Below, one piece after another: positions 1 through 14,400 of a stretch of 64,000 bases of DNA. The position numbers and the translations under genes are program-made. Origin of the DNA: Petrolisthes cinctipes. Taxonomy: Eukaryota; Arthropoda; Malacostraca; Decapoda; Porcellanidae. The stretch lies in contig JAWQEG010000411.1 in NCBI GenBank assembly GCA_033782935.1, positions 369,501 to 433,500 on the forward strand. Reading direction: 5' to 3'. The notes beneath the pieces are model-generated. The model saw nothing but the letters and a program-made list of their open reading frames with translations. It searched no databases and was not told the origin of the DNA. Position 1 is the stretch's first letter. Each line of letters begins with the position of its first letter.

Positions 1-167
1 TATCTCAAATTCAGGCTCAAAACACCCGAAAATTCAATATTTTGGGGTCCCAGAAGCAATCTGTAAATGCCTACTCAGTGTTGGAATATTTTCAAAATAT
101 AACATGCTAAAAATCGATATTTTAGGTGCGTAAAGGCGATATCTCAAATTCAGCCGCAAAACACCCG

Positions 168-343
168 AAAATTCGATATTTTGGGGTCCCAGAAGCGATC
201 TGTACATGCCTACTCCGTGTTAGAGTATTTTCAAAATACAGGCCCAAAACATGCTCAAAATCGATATTTTAGATGCCCAAAGTCAATATGTGCATGTATC
301 TTCTGTACCCGTTTATATCTCAAATTCAGGCTCAAAACACCCG
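168..343 (+). repeat. Reference satellite monomer showing its two half-units
   Basis: The repeat splits into half A (168-256, 89 bp) and half B (257-343, 87 bp), which align along their whole length. Both start AAAA(T)TCGATATTTT. GGTCCC matches GTGCCC, CGATCTGTACATGCCT matches CGATATGTGCATGCAT, and AGGCTCAAAACA closes both. The 176-bp repeat is therefore a diverged dimer of an ancestral unit of about 88 bp. Half A has the perfect palindrome ATATTTTCAAAATAT; half B has GTTTATATCTCAAATTC at that place. This alignment was made by eye. Confidence 0.85.
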
Positions 344-465
344 AAAATTCAATATTTTGGGATCCCAGAAGCAATCTGTACATGCCTAGTCAGTGCTTGA
401 ATATTTTCAAAATATAGGCTCAAAACATGCTCAAAATCGATATTATAGGTGCGTAAAGGCGATAT
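319..465 (+). repeat. 147-bp short satellite variant (29-bp deletion in half B)
   Basis: This copy goes from GCGATAT straight to CTCAAATTC and lacks the 29 bp that begin GTGCATGCATCTTC and end CGTTTATAT. The deleted piece is bounded by ATAT on both sides, as slippage between short direct repeats would leave. The same junction occurs about 40 times in the + arm, at about 134, 460, 785, 1,288, 1,967, 3,271, 4,273, 5,107, 6,255, 7,081, 8,240, 9,730, 10,561, 11,728, 12,730, 13,228, 14,405, 15,405, 16,600, 17,430, 18,107, 18,945 and 20,486 among others. It often alternates with full repeats. Confidence 0.9.
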
Positions 466-3400
466 CTCAAATTCAGCCCCAAAACACCCGAAAATTCGAT
501 ATTTTGTGGTGCCAGAAGCGATCTGTACATGCCTACTCCGTGTTAGAGTATTTTCAATATACAGGCCCAAAACATGCTCAAAATCGATATTTTAGATGCC
601 CAAAGTCAATATGTGCATGTATCTTCTGTACCCGTTTATATCTCAAATTCAGGCTCAAAACACCCGAAAATTCAATATTTTGGGGTCCCAGAAGCAATCT
701 GTACATGCCTACTCAGTGCTAGAATATTTTCAAAATATAGGCTAAAAACATGCTAAAAATCGACATTTTAGGTGACAAAAAGTCGATATCTCAAATTCAG
801 TCCCAAAACACGCAAAAATTCAATATTTTGGGGTCCCAGAAGGGATCTGTACATGCCTACTCCGTGTCAGAGTATTTTCAAAATACAGGCCAAAAACATA
901 CTGAAAATCGATCTCTTAGGTGCCGAAAAGTTGATATGTGCATGCATCTTCTGTACCCGTTTATATATCAAATTTTGTCCCCTAAACACCCAAAAATTCA
1001 ATATTTTGGGGTCCCAGAAGCGATCTGTACATGCCTACTCCGTGTTAGAGTATTTTCAAAATTCAGGCCCAAAACATGCTGAAAATCGATATTTTTGGTG
1101 CCCAAAGTCAATATGTGTATGCATCTTCTATACTCGTTTATATATCAAATTCAGGTTCAAAACACCCGAAAGTTCGATATTTTGGGGTCCCAGAAGCGAT
1201 CTGTACATGCCTACTCAGTGCTAGAATGTTTTCTAAATATAGGCTCAAAACATGCTCAAAATCGATATTTTAGGTGCCAAAAAGTCGATATCTCAAAATC
1301 AGTCCCAAAACACCCGAAACTTCGATATTTAGGGGTCCCAGAAGCGATCTGTACATGCCTACTCCGTGTTAGAGTATTTTCAAAGTACAAGCCAAAAACA
1401 TACTAAAAATTGTTCTTTTAGGTGCCCAAAAGTCGATATGTGCATTCATTTTCTGTACCCGTTTATATCTCAAATTCTGGCCCTAAAAACCCGAAAATTC
1501 GATATTTTTGGGTCCCAGAAGCGATCTGTACATGCCTACTCCGTGTTAGAGTATTTTCAAAATTCAGCCCCAAAACAAGCTGAAAATCGATATTTTTGGT
1601 ACCCAAAGTCAATATGTGTATGCATCTTCTATACTCGTTTATATCTCAAATTCAGGCTCAAAACACCCGAAAATTCGATATTTTGGGGTCCCAGAAGCGA
1701 TCTGTACATGCCTACTCAGTGCTAGAATGTTTTCAAAATATAGGCTCAAAACATGCTCAAAATCGATCTTTTAGGTGCCCAAAAGTCGATATGTGCATGC
1801 ATCTTCTGTACTCGTTTATATCTCAAATTCAGGCTCAAAAACACCCGAAAATTCGATATTTTGGGGTCCCAGAAGCGATCTGTACATGCCTACTCAGTGC
1901 TAGAATATTTTCAAAATATAGGCTCAAAACATGCTAAAAATCGATATTTTAGGTGCGTAAAGGCGATATCTCAAATTCAGGCCCAAAACACCCGAAAATT
2001 CGATATTTTGGGGTCCCAGAAGCGATCTGTACATGCCTACTCCGTGTTAGAGTATTTACAAAATACAGGCCCAAAACATGCTCAAAATCGATGTTTTAGG
2101 TGCCCAAAAGTCGATATGTGCATACATCTTCAGTACCCGTTTATATCTCAAATTCAGGCTCAAAACACCCGAAAATTCGATATTTTGGGGTCCCAGAAGC
2201 GATCTGTACATGCCTACTCCGTGTTAGAGTATTTTCAAAATACAAGCCCAAAACATGCTCAAAATCGATATTTTAGATGCCCAAAGTCAATATGTGCATG
2301 TATCTTCTATACCCGTTTATATCTCAAAATCTGGCCCTAAACACCCGAAAATTCGATATTTTGGGGTCCCAGAAGCGATCTGTACATGCCTACTCAGTGC
2401 TAGAATATTTTCAAAATATAGGCTCAAAACATGCTAAAAATCGATATTTTAGGTGCGAAAAGGCGATATCTCAAAATCAGGCCCAAAACACCCGAAAATT
2501 AGATATTTTGGGGTCCCAGAAGCGATATGTACATGCCTACTCCGTGTTAGAGTTTTTTTTATAATACAGGCCCAAAACATGCTCAAAATCGATGTTTTAG
2601 GTGCCCAAAAGTTGATATGTGCATGCATCTTCAGAACCCGTTTATATCTCAAATTCAGGCTCAAATCACCCGAAAATTCAATATTTTGGGGTCCCAGAAG
2701 CAATCTGTACATGCCTACTCAGTGCTAGAATATTTTCAAAATATAGGCTCAAAACATGCTAAAAATCGATATTTTAGGTGCGTAAAGGCAATAACTCAAA
2801 TTCAGGCCCAAAACACCCGAAAATTCGATATTTTGGGGTCCCAGAAGCAATCTGTACATGCCTACTTCGTGTTAGAGCATTTTCAAAATACAGGCGCAAA
2901 ACATGCTCAAAATCGATGTTTTAGTTGCCCAAAAGTCGATATGTGCATGCATCTTCAGTACCCGTTTATATCTCAAATTCAGGCTCAAAACACCCGAAAA
3001 TTCGATATTTTGGGGTCCCAGAAGCGATCTGTACATGCCTACTCCGTGTTAGAGTATTTTCAAAATACAGGCCCAAAACATGCTGAAAATCGATAATTTA
3101 GATGCCCAAAGTCAGTACCCGTTTATATCTCAAATTCAGGCTCAAAACACCCGAACATTCAATATTTTGGGGTCCCAGAAGCAATCTGTAAAGGCCTACT
3201 CAGTGCTAGAATATTTTCAAAATATAGGCTAAAAACATGCTAAAAATCGATCTTTTTGTTGCCAAAAAGTCGATATCTCAAATGCAGTCCCAAAACACCG
3301 CAAAATTCGATATTTAGGGGTCCCAGAAGGGATCTGTACATGCCTACTCCGTGTTACAGTATTTTCAAAATTCAGGCCCAAAACATGCTGAAAATCGATA

Positions 3401-4230
3401 TTTTTGGTACCCAAAGTCAATATGTGCATGCATCTTCTATACTAATTTATATCTCAAATTCAGTCTCAAAACACCCGAAAATTCGATATTTTGGGGTCCC
3501 AGAAGCGATCTGTACATGCCTACTCAGTGCTAGAATGTTTTCAAAATATAGGCTCAAAACATGCTCAAAATCGATCTTTTAGGTGCCCAAAAGTCGATAT
3601 GTGCATGAATCTTCTGTACTCGTTTATATCTCAAACTCAGGCTCTAAACGCCCGAAAATTCGATATTTTGGGGTCCCAGAAGCGATCTGTACATGCCTAC
3701 TCAGTGCTAGAATATTTTCAAAATATAGGCTCAAAACATGCTAAAAATCGATATTTTAGGTGCGTAAAGGCGATATCTCAAATTCATGCCCAAAACACCC
3801 GAAAATTCGATATTTTGGGGTCCCAGAAGGGATCTGTACATGCCTACTCCGTGTTAGAGTATTTACAAAATACAGGCCCAAAACATGCTCAAAATCGATG
3901 TTTTTGGTGCCCAAAAGTCGATATGTGCCTGCATTTTCAGTACCCGTTTATATCTCGAATTCAGTCTCATAACACCCGAAAATTCGATATTTTGGGGTCC
4001 CAGAAGCGATCTGTACATGCCTACTCCGTGTTAGAGTATTTTCAAAATACAGGCCCAAAACATGCTCAAAATCGATTTTTAGATGCCCAAAGTCAATATG
4101 TGCAAGAATCTTCTGTACCCGTTTATATCTCAAATTCTGGCCCTAAACACCCGAAAATTCGATATTTTGGGGTCCCAGAAGCGATCTGTACATGCCTACT
4201 CAGTGCTAGAATATTTTCAAAATATAGGCT

Positions 4231-5480
4231 AATAAAAACATGCTAAAAATCGATCTTTTAGGTGCCAAAAAGTCGATATCTCAAATGCAGTCCCAAAACA
4301 CCCGAAAATTCGATATATAGGGGTCCCAGAAGGGATCTGTACATGCCTACTCCGTGTTAGAGTAGTTTCAAAATACAGGCCAAAATCATACTGAAAATCG
4401 ATCTTTTAGGTGCCGAAAAGTCGATATGTGCATGTATCTTCTGTACCCGTTTATATCTCAAATTCTGGCCCTAAACACCCGAAAATACGATATTTTGGGG
4501 TCCCAGAAGCGATCTGTACATGCCTACTCCGTGTTAGCCTACTCAGTGCTAGAATGTTTTTAAAATATTGGCTCAAAACATACTCAAAAACGATATTTAA
4601 GGTGCCCAAAAGTCGATATGTGCATGCATCTTCTGTACCCGTTTATATCTCAAATTCTGGCCCTAAACACCCGAAAATTCAATATTTAAGGGTCCCAGAA
4701 ACAATCTGTACATGCCTACACAGTGCTAGAATATTTTCAAAATATAGGCTAAAAACATGCTAAAAATCGATCTTTTAGGTCCCAAAAAGTCGATATCTCA
4801 AATTCAGTCCCAAAACACCCGAAAATTCGATATTTTGGGGTGCCAGAAGCAATCTGTACATGCCTACTCCGTGTTAGAGTATTTTCAAAATACCGGCCCA
4901 AAACATGCTGAAAATCGATATTTTAGTTGCCCAAAGTCAATATGTGCATGAATCTTCAGTACTCGTTTATATCTCAAATTCAGGCTCAAAACACCCGAAA
5001 ATTCAATATTTTGGGGTCCCAGAAGCAATCTGTAAATGCCTACTCAGTGTTGGAATATTTTCAAAATATAACATGCTAAAAATCGATATTTTAGGTGCGT
5101 AAAGGCGATATCTCAAATTCAGCCGCAAAACACCCGAAAATTCGATATTTTGGGGTCCCAGAAGCGATCTGTACATGCCTACTCCGTGTTAGAGTATTTT
5201 CAAAATACAGGCCCAAAACATGCTCAAAATCGATATTTTAGATGCCCAAAGTCAATATGTGCATGTATCTTCTGTACCCGTTTATATCTCAAATTCAGGC
5301 TCAAAACACCCGAAAATTCAATATTTTGGGATCCCAGAAGCAATCTGTACATGCCTAGTCAGTGCTTGAATATTTTCAAAATATAGGCTCAAAACATGCT
5401 CAAAATCGATATTATAGGTGCCAAAAAGTCGATATCTCAAAATCAGTCCCAAAACACCCGAAACTTCGATATTTAGGGGT
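4231..5480 (+). repeat. Multi-monomer higher-order block, recurs 3,449 bp downstream
   Basis: The block carries rare marks: AATAAAAACATGC near 4,231, a 14-bp local duplication CCTACTCCGTGTTAG then CCTACTCAGTGCTAG near 4,517-4,545, and the AATATAACATGC monomer near 5,070. The same marks in the same order recur from 7,680 to about 8,930 (offset 3,449). Part recurs again from 10,517 (offset 2,837 from the second copy). Such marks show recent block amplification within the + arm. Confidence 0.8.
4970..5420 (+). repeat. Higher-order repeat copy of positions 1-451
   Basis: This stretch repeats positions 1-451 essentially base for base at an offset of 4,969, including the rare 139-bp monomer that reads AATATAACATGC. 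The match ends where the first copy reads GGTGCGTAAAGG and this one GGTGCCAAAAAG. A third copy starts at 8,419, offset 3,449. Confidence 0.85.
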
Positions 5481-8400
5481 CCCAGAAGGGATCTGTACAT
5501 GCCTACTCCGTGTTAGAGTATTTTCAAAATTCAGGCCCAAAACAAGCTGAAAATCGATATTTTTGGTGCCCAAAGTCAATATGTGTATGCATCTTCTATA
5601 CTCGTTTATATCTCAAATTCAGGCTCAAAACACCCGAAAATTCGATATTTGGGGGTCCCAGAAGCGATCTGTACATGCCTACTCCGTGTTAGAGTATTTT
5701 CAAAATACAGGCCCAAAACATGCTCAAAATCGATAATTTAGATGCCCAAAGTCATTATGTGAATGTATCTTCAGTACCTGTTTATATCTCAAATTCAGGC
5801 TCAAATCACCCGAAAATTCAATATTTTGGGGTCCCAGAAGCAATCTGTAAAGGCCTACTCAGTGCTAGAATATTTTCAAAATATAGGCTAAAAACATTCT
5901 AAAAATCGATCTTTTTGTTGCCAAAAAGTCGATATCTCAAATGCAGTCCCAAAACACCCGAAAATTCGATATTTAGGGGTCCCAGAAGGGATCTCTACAT
6001 TCCTACTCTGGGTTAGAGTATTTTCAAAATTCAGGCCCAAAACATGCTGAGAATCGATATTTTTGGTGACCAAAGTCAATATGTGTATGCATCTTCTATA
6101 CTCGTTTATATCTCAAATTCAGGCTCAAAACACCCGAAAGTTCGATATTTTGGGGTCCCAGAAGCGATGTGTACATGCCTACTCAGTGCTAGAATATTTT
6201 CAAAATATAGGCTCAAAACATGCTAAAAATCGATATTTTAGGTGCGTAAAGGCGATATCTCAAATTCAGGCCCAAAACACCCGAAAATTCGATATTTTGG
6301 GGTCCCAGAAGCGATCTGTACATGCCTACTCCGTGTTAGAGTATTTACAAAATACAGACCCAAAACATGCTCAAAATCGATGTTTTTGGTGCCCAAAAGT
6401 CGATATGTGCATGCATCTTCAGTACCCGTTTATATCTCAAATTCAGGCTCAAAACACCCGAAAATTCGATATTTTGGGGTCCCAGAAGCGATCTGTACAT
6501 GCCTACTCCGTGTTAGAGTATTTTCAAAATACAGGCCCAAAACATGCTCAAAATCGATATTTTAGATGCCCAATGTCAATATGTGCATGTATCTTCTGTA
6601 CCCGTTTATATTTCAAATTCTGGCCCTAAACACCCGAAAATTCGATATTTTGGGGTCCCAGAAGCGATCTGTACATGCCTACTCAGTGCTAGAATATTTT
6701 CAAAATATAGGCTCAAAACATGCTAAAAATCGATATTTTAGGTGCGTAAAGGCGATATCTCAAATTCAGGCCCAAAACACCCGAAAATTCGATATTTTGG
6801 GGTCCCAGAAGCGATCTGTACATGCCTACTCCGTGTTAGAGTATTTTCAAAATACAGGCCCAAAACATGCTCAAAATCGATATTTTAGATGCCCAAAGTC
6901 AATATGTGCATGTATCTTCTGTACCCGTTTATATCTCAAATTCTGGCCCTAAACACCCGAAAATTCTATATTTTGGGGTCCCAGAAGCGATCTGTACATG
7001 CCTACTCAGTGCTAGAATATTTTCAAAATATAGGCTAATAAAAACATGCTAAAAATCGATCTTTTAGGTGCCAAAAAGTCGATATCTCAAATGCAGTCCC
7101 AAAACACCCGAAAATTCGATATATAGGGGTCCCAGAAGGGATCTGTACATACCTACTCCGTGTTAGAGTAGTTTCAAAATACAGGCCAAAATCATACTGA
7201 AAATCGATCTTTTAGGTGCCGAAAAGTCGATATGTGCATGCTTCTTCTGTACCCGTTTATATCTCAAATTCTGGCCCTAAACACCCGAAAATTCAATATT
7301 TTGGTGTCCCAGAAGCAATCTGTAAATGCCTACTCAGTGTTGGAATATTTTCAAAATATAACATGCTAAAAATCGATATTTTAGGTGCGTAAAGGCGATA
7401 TCTCAAATTCAGCCGCAAAACACCCGAAAATTCGATATTTTGGGGTCCCAGAAGCGATCTGTACATGCCTACTCCGTGTTAGAGTATTTTCAAAATACAG
7501 GCCCAAAACATGCTCAAAATCGATATTTTAGATGCCCAAAGTCAATATGTGCATGTATCTTCTGTACCCGTTTATATCTCAAATTCTGGCCCTAAACACC
7601 CGAAAATTCGATATTTTGGGGTCCCAGAAACGATCTGTACATGCCTACTCAGTGCTAGAATATTTTCAAAATATAGGCTAATAAAAACATGCTAAAAATC
7701 GATCTTTTAGGTGCCAAAAAGTCGATATCTCAAATGCAGTCCCAAAACACCCGAAAATTCGATATATAGGGGTCCCAGAAGGGATCTGTACATGCCTACT
7801 CCGTGTTAGAGTAGTTTCAAAATACAGGCCAAAATCATACTGAAAATCGATCTTTTAGGTGCCGAAAAGTCGATATGTGCATGCATCTTCTGTACCCGTT
7901 TATATCTCAAATTCTGGCCCTAAACACCCGAAAATACGATATTTTGGGGTCCCAGAAGCGATCTGTACATGCCTACTCCGTGTTAGCCTACTCAGTGCTA
8001 GAATGTTTTTAAAATATTGGCTCAAAACATACTCAAACACGATATTTAAGGTGCCCAAAAGTCGATATGTGCATGCATCTTCTGTACCCTTTTATATATC
8101 AAATTCTGGCCCTAAACACCCGAAAATTCAATATTTAAGGGTCCCAGAAACAATCTGTACATGCCTACACAGTGCTAGAATATTTTCAAAATATAGGCTA
8201 AAAACATGCTAAAAATCGATCTTTTAGGTGCCAAAAAGTCGATATCTCAAATTCAGTCCCAAAACACCCGAAAATTCGATATTTTGGGGTGTCAGAAGCA
8301 ATCTGTACATGCCTACTCCGTGTTAGAGTATTTTCAAAATACCGGCCCAAAACATGCTGAAAATCGATATTTTAGTTGCCCAAAGTCAATATGTGCATGA

Positions 8401-11400
8401 ATCTTCAGTACTCGTTTATATCTCAAATTCAGGCTCAAAACACCCGAAAATTCAATATTTTGGGGTCCCAGAAGCAATCTGTAAATGCCTACTCAGTGTT
8501 GGAATATTTTCAAAATATAACATGCTAAAAATCGATATTTTAGGTGCGTAAAGGCGATATCTCAAATTCAGCCGCAAAACACCCGAAAATTCGATATTTT
8601 GGGGTCCCAGAAGCGATCTGTACATGCCTACTCCGTGTTAGAGTATTTTCAAAATACAGGCCCAAAACATGCTTAAAATCGATATTTTAGATGCCCAAAG
8701 TCAATATGTGCATGTATCTTCTGTACCCGTTTATATCTCAAATTCAGGCTCAAAACACCCAAAATTCAATATTTTGGGATCCCAGAAGCAATCTGTACAT
8801 GCCTACTCAGTGCTAGAATATTTTCAAAATATAGGCTCAAAACATGCTCAAAATCGATATTTTAGGTGCCAAAAAGTCGATATCTCAAAATCAGTCCCAA
8901 AACACCCGAAACTTCGATATTTAGGGGTCCCAGAAGCGATCTGTACATGCCTACTCCGTGTTAGAGTATTTTCAAAATACAAGCCAAAAACATACTGAAA
9001 ATCGTTCTTTTAGGTGCCCAAAAGTCGATATGTGCATTCATTTTCTGTACCCGTTTATATCTCAAATTCTGGCACTAAAAACCCGAAAATTCGATATTTT
9101 TGGGTCCCAGAAGCGATCTGTACATGCCTACTCCGTGTTAGAGTATTTTCAAAATTCAGGCCCAAAACAAGCTAAAAATCGATATTTTTGGTTCCCAAAG
9201 TCAATATGTGTATGCATCTTCTATACTCGTTTATATCTCAAATTCAGGCTCAAAACACCCGAAAATTCGATATTTTGGGGTCCCAGAAGCGATCTGTACA
9301 TGCCTACTCAGTGCTAGAATGTTTTCAAAATATAGGCTCAAAACATGCTCAAAATCGATCTTTTAGGTGCCCAAAAGTCGATATGTGCATGCATATTCTG
9401 TACTCGTTTATATTTCAAATTCAGGCTCAAAACACCCGAAAATTCGATATTTTGAGGTCCCAGAAGCGATCTGTACATGCCTACTCCGTGTTAGAGTATT
9501 TTCAAAATACAGGCCCAAAACATGCTCAAAATCGATATTTTAGATGCCCAAAGTCAATATGTGCATGTATCTTCTGTACCCGTTTATATCTCAAATTTTG
9601 GCCCAAAACACCCGAAAATTCGATAATTTGGGGTCCCAGAAGCGATCTGTACATGCCTACTCAGTGCTAGAATATTTTCAAAATATAGGCTCAAAACATG
9701 CTAAAAATCGATATTTTAGGTGCGAAAAGGCGATATCTCAAAATCAGGCCCAAAACACCCGAAAATTCGATATTTTGGGGTCCCAGAAGCGATATGTACA
9801 TGCCTACTCCGTGTTAGAGTATTTTCATAATACAGGCCCAAAACATGCTCAAAATCGATGTTTTAGGTGCCCAAAAGTTGATATGTGCATGCATCTTCAG
9901 TACCCGTTTATATCTCAAATTCAGGCTCAAATCACCCGAAAATTCAATATTTTGGGGTCCTAGAAGCAATCTGTAAAGGCCTACTCAGTGCTAGAATATT
10001 TTCAAAATATAGGCTAAAAACATTCTAAAAATCGATCTTTTTGTTGCCAAAAAGTCGATATCTCAAATGCAGTACCAAAACACCCGAAAATTCGATATTT
10101 AGGGGTCATAGAAGGGATCTCTACATTCCTACTCATGGTTAGAGTATTTTCATAATTCAGGCCCAAAACATGCTGAAAATCGATATTTTTGGTGACCAAA
10201 GTCAATATGTGTATGCATCTTCTATAATCGTTTATATCTCAAATTCAGGCTCAAAACACCCGAAAGTTCGATATTTTGGGGTCCCACAAGCGATCTGTAC
10301 ATGCCTACTCAGTGCTAGAATGTTTTCATAATATAGGCTCAAAACATGCTCAAAATCGATATTTTAGGTGCCCAAAAGTCGATATGTGCATGCTTCTTCT
10401 GTACTCGTTTATATCTCAAATTCAGGCTCAAAACACCCGAAAATTCGATATTTTGGGGTCCCAGAAGCGATCTGTACATGCCTACTCAGTGCTAGAATAT
10501 TTTCAAAATATAGGCTAATAAAAACATGCTAAAAATCGAACTTTTAGGTGCCAAAAAGTCGATATCTCAAATGCAGTCCCAAAACACAAGAAAATTCGAT
10601 ATATAGGGGTCCCAGAAGGGATCTGTACATGCCTACTCCGTGTTAGAGTAGTTTAAAAATACAGGCCAAAATCATACTGAAAATCGATCTTTTAGGTGCC
10701 GAAAAGTCGATATGTGCATGCATCTTCTGTACCCGTTTATATCTCAAATTCTGGCCCTAAACACCCGAAAATACGATATTTTGGGGTCCCAGAAGCGACC
10801 TGTACATGCCTACTCCGTGTTAGCCTACTCTGTGGTAGAATGTTTTTAAAATATTGGCTCAAAACATGCTCAAAAACGATATTTAAGGTGCCCAAAAGTC
10901 GATATGTGCATGCATCTATTGTACCCGTTTATATCTCAAATTCTGGCCCTAAACACCCGAAAATTCAATATTTAAGGGTCCCAGAAACAATCTGTACATG
11001 CCTACTCAGTGCTAGAATATTTTCAAAATATAGGCTAAGAACATGTTAAAAATCGATCTTTTAGGTGCCAAAAAGTCGATATCTCAAATTCAGTCCCAAA
11101 ACACCCGAAAATTCGATATTTTGGGGTGCCAGAATCAATCTGTACATGCCTACTCCGTGTTAGAGTATTTTCAAAATACAGGCCCAAAACATGCTGAAAA
11201 TCGATATTTTAGTTGCCCAAAGTCAATATGTGCATGAATCTTCAGTACTCGTTTATATCTCAAATTCAAGCTCAAAACACCCGAAAATTCAATATTTTGG
11301 GGTCTCAGAAGCAATCTGTAAGTGCCTACTCAGTGTTGGAATATTTTCAAAATATAGGCTAAAAACATGCTAAAAATCGATCTTTTAGGTGCCAAAAAGT

Positions 11401-14400
11401 CGATATCTCAAATTCAGTCCCAAAACACCCGAAAATTCGTTATTTAGGGGTCCCAGAAGGGATCTGTACATGCCTCCTCTGTGTTAGAGTATTTTCAAAA
11501 TACAGACCAAAAACATACTGAAAATCGATCTTTTAGGTGCCGAAAAGTCGATATGTGCATGCATCTTCTGTACCCGTTTATATCTCAAATTCTGGCCCTA
11601 AACACCCGAAAATTTGATATTTTTGGGTCCCAGAAGCGATCTGTACATGCCTACACAGTGCTAGAATATTTTCAAAATATAGGCTCAAAACATGCTAAAA
11701 ATCGATATTTTAGGTGCGTAAAGGCGATATCTCAAATTCAGGCCCAAAACACCCGAAAATTCGATATTATGGGGTCCCAGAAGCGATTTGTACATGCCTA
11801 CTCCGTGTTAGAGTATTTTCAAAATACAGGCCCAAAACATGCTGAAAATCGATATTTTAGATGCCCAAAGTCAATATGTGCATGTATCTTCTATACCCGT
11901 TTGTATCTCAAATTCAGGCTCAAAACACCCGAAAATTCAATATTTTGGGGTCCCAGAAGCAATCTGTACATGCCTACTCAGTGCTAGAATGTTTTCAAAA
12001 TATAGGCTCAAAATATGCTCAAAATCGATATTTTAGGTGCCCAACAGTCGATATGTGCATGCATCTTCTGTACTCGTTTATATCTCAAATTCAAGCTCAA
12101 AACACCCGAAAATTCGATATTTTGGGGTCCCAGAAGCAATCTGTACATGCCTACTCAGTGCTAGAATATTTTCAAAATATAGGCTAAAAACATGCTAAAA
12201 ATCGATATTTTAGGTGCCAAAAAGTCGATATCTCAAATTCAGTCCCAAAACACCCGAAACATCGATATTTAGGGGTCCCAGAAGCGATCTGTACATGCCT
12301 ACTCCGTGTTAGAGTATTTTCAAAATACAGGCCAAAAACATACTGAAAATCGATCTTTTAGGTGCTCAAAAGTCGATATGTGCCTGCATCTTCTGTACCC
12401 GTTTACATCTCAAATTCTGGCCCTAAACACCCGAAAATTCGATATTTTGGGGTCCCATAAGCGATCTGTACATGCCTACTCAGTGCTAGAATGTTTTCAA
12501 AATATAGGCTCAAAACATGTTCAAAATCGATATTTTAGGTGCCCAAAAGTCGATATGTGCATGTATCTTCTGTAACCGTTTATATCTCAAATTCAGGCTC
12601 AAAACACCCGAAAATTCGATATTTTGGGGTCCCAGAAGCGATCTGTACATGCCTACTTAGTGATAGAATATTTTCAAAATATAGGCTAAAAACATGCTAA
12701 AAATCGATCTTTTAGGTGCCAAAAAGTCGATATCTCAAATTCAGTCCCAAAACACCCGAAAATTCGATATTTAGGGGTCCCAGAAGCGATCTGTACATGC
12801 CTACTCCGTGTTGGAGTATTCTCAAAATACAGGCCAAAAACATACTGAAAATGGATCTTTTAGGTGCCCAAAAGTCGATATGTGCATGCATCTTCTGTAC
12901 CCGTTTACATCTCAAATTCTGGCCTTAAACACCCGAAAATTCAATATTTTGGGGTCCCAGAAGCGATCTGTACATGCCTACTCCGTGTTAGAGTATTTTC
13001 AAAATTCTGGCCCAAAACATGCTGAAAATCGATATTTTTGGTGCCCAAAGTCAATATGTGTATGCATCTTCTATTCTCGTATATATCTCAAATTCAGGCT
13101 CAAAACACTCGAAATTTTGATATTTTGGGGTCCCAGAAGCGATCTGTACATGCCTACACTGTGCTAGAATATTTTCAAAATATAGGCTCAAATCATGCTA
13201 AAAATCGATATTTTAGGTGCGTAAAGGCGATATCTCAAATTCAGGCCCAAAACACCCGAAAATTCGATATCATGGGGTCCCAGAAGCGATTTGTACATGC
13301 CTACTCCGTGTTAGAGTATTTTCAAAATACAGGCCCAAAACATGCTGAAAATCGATATTTTAGATGCCCAAAGTCAATATGTGCATATATCTTCTGTTCC
13401 CGTTTGTATCTCAAATTCAGGCTCAAAACACCCGAAAATTCAATATTTTGGGGTCCCAGAAGCAATCTGTACATGCCTACTCAGTGCTAGAATGTTTTCA
13501 AAATATAGGCTCAAAATATGCTCAAAATCGATATTTTAGGTGCCCAACAGTCGATATGTGCATGCATCTTCTGTACTCGTTTATATCTCAAATTCAAGCT
13601 CAAAACACCCGAAAATTCGATATTTTGGGGTCCCAGAAGCAATCTGTACATGCCTACTCAGTGCTAGAATATTTTCAAAATATAGGCCCAAAACATGCTA
13701 AAAATCGATATTTTAATTGCCAAAAAGTCGATATCTCAAATTCAGTCCCACAACACCCGAAACATCGATATTTAGGGGTCCCAGAAGCGATCTGTACATG
13801 CCTACTCCGTGTTAGAGTATTTTCAAAATACAGGCCAAAAACATACTGAAAATCGATATTTTAGGTGCTCAAAAGTCGATATGTGCCTGCATCTTCTGTA
13901 CCCGTTTACATCTCAAATTCTGGCCCTAAACACCCGAAAATTCGATATTTTGGGGTCCCATAAGCGATCTGTACATGCCTACTCAGTGCTAGAATGTTTT
14001 CAAAATATAGGCTCAAAACATGTTCAAAATCGATATTTTAGGTGCCCAAAAGTCAATATGTGCATGTATCTTCTGTACCCGTTTATATCTCAAATTCATG
14101 CTCAAAACACCCGAAAATTCGATATTTTGGGGTCCCAGAAGCGATCTGTACATGGCTACTCCGTGTTAGAGTATTCTCAAAATACAGGCCAAAAAGATAC
14201 TGAAAATGGATCTTTTAGGTGCCCAAAAGTCGATATGTGCATGCATCTTCTGTACCTGTTTACATCTCAAATTCTGGCCTTAAACACCCGAAAATTCAAT
14301 ATTTTGGGGTCCCAGAAGCGATCTGTACATGCCTACTCAGTGCTAGAATATTTTCAAAATATAGGCTAAAAACATGCTAAAAATCGATATTTTAGGTGCG

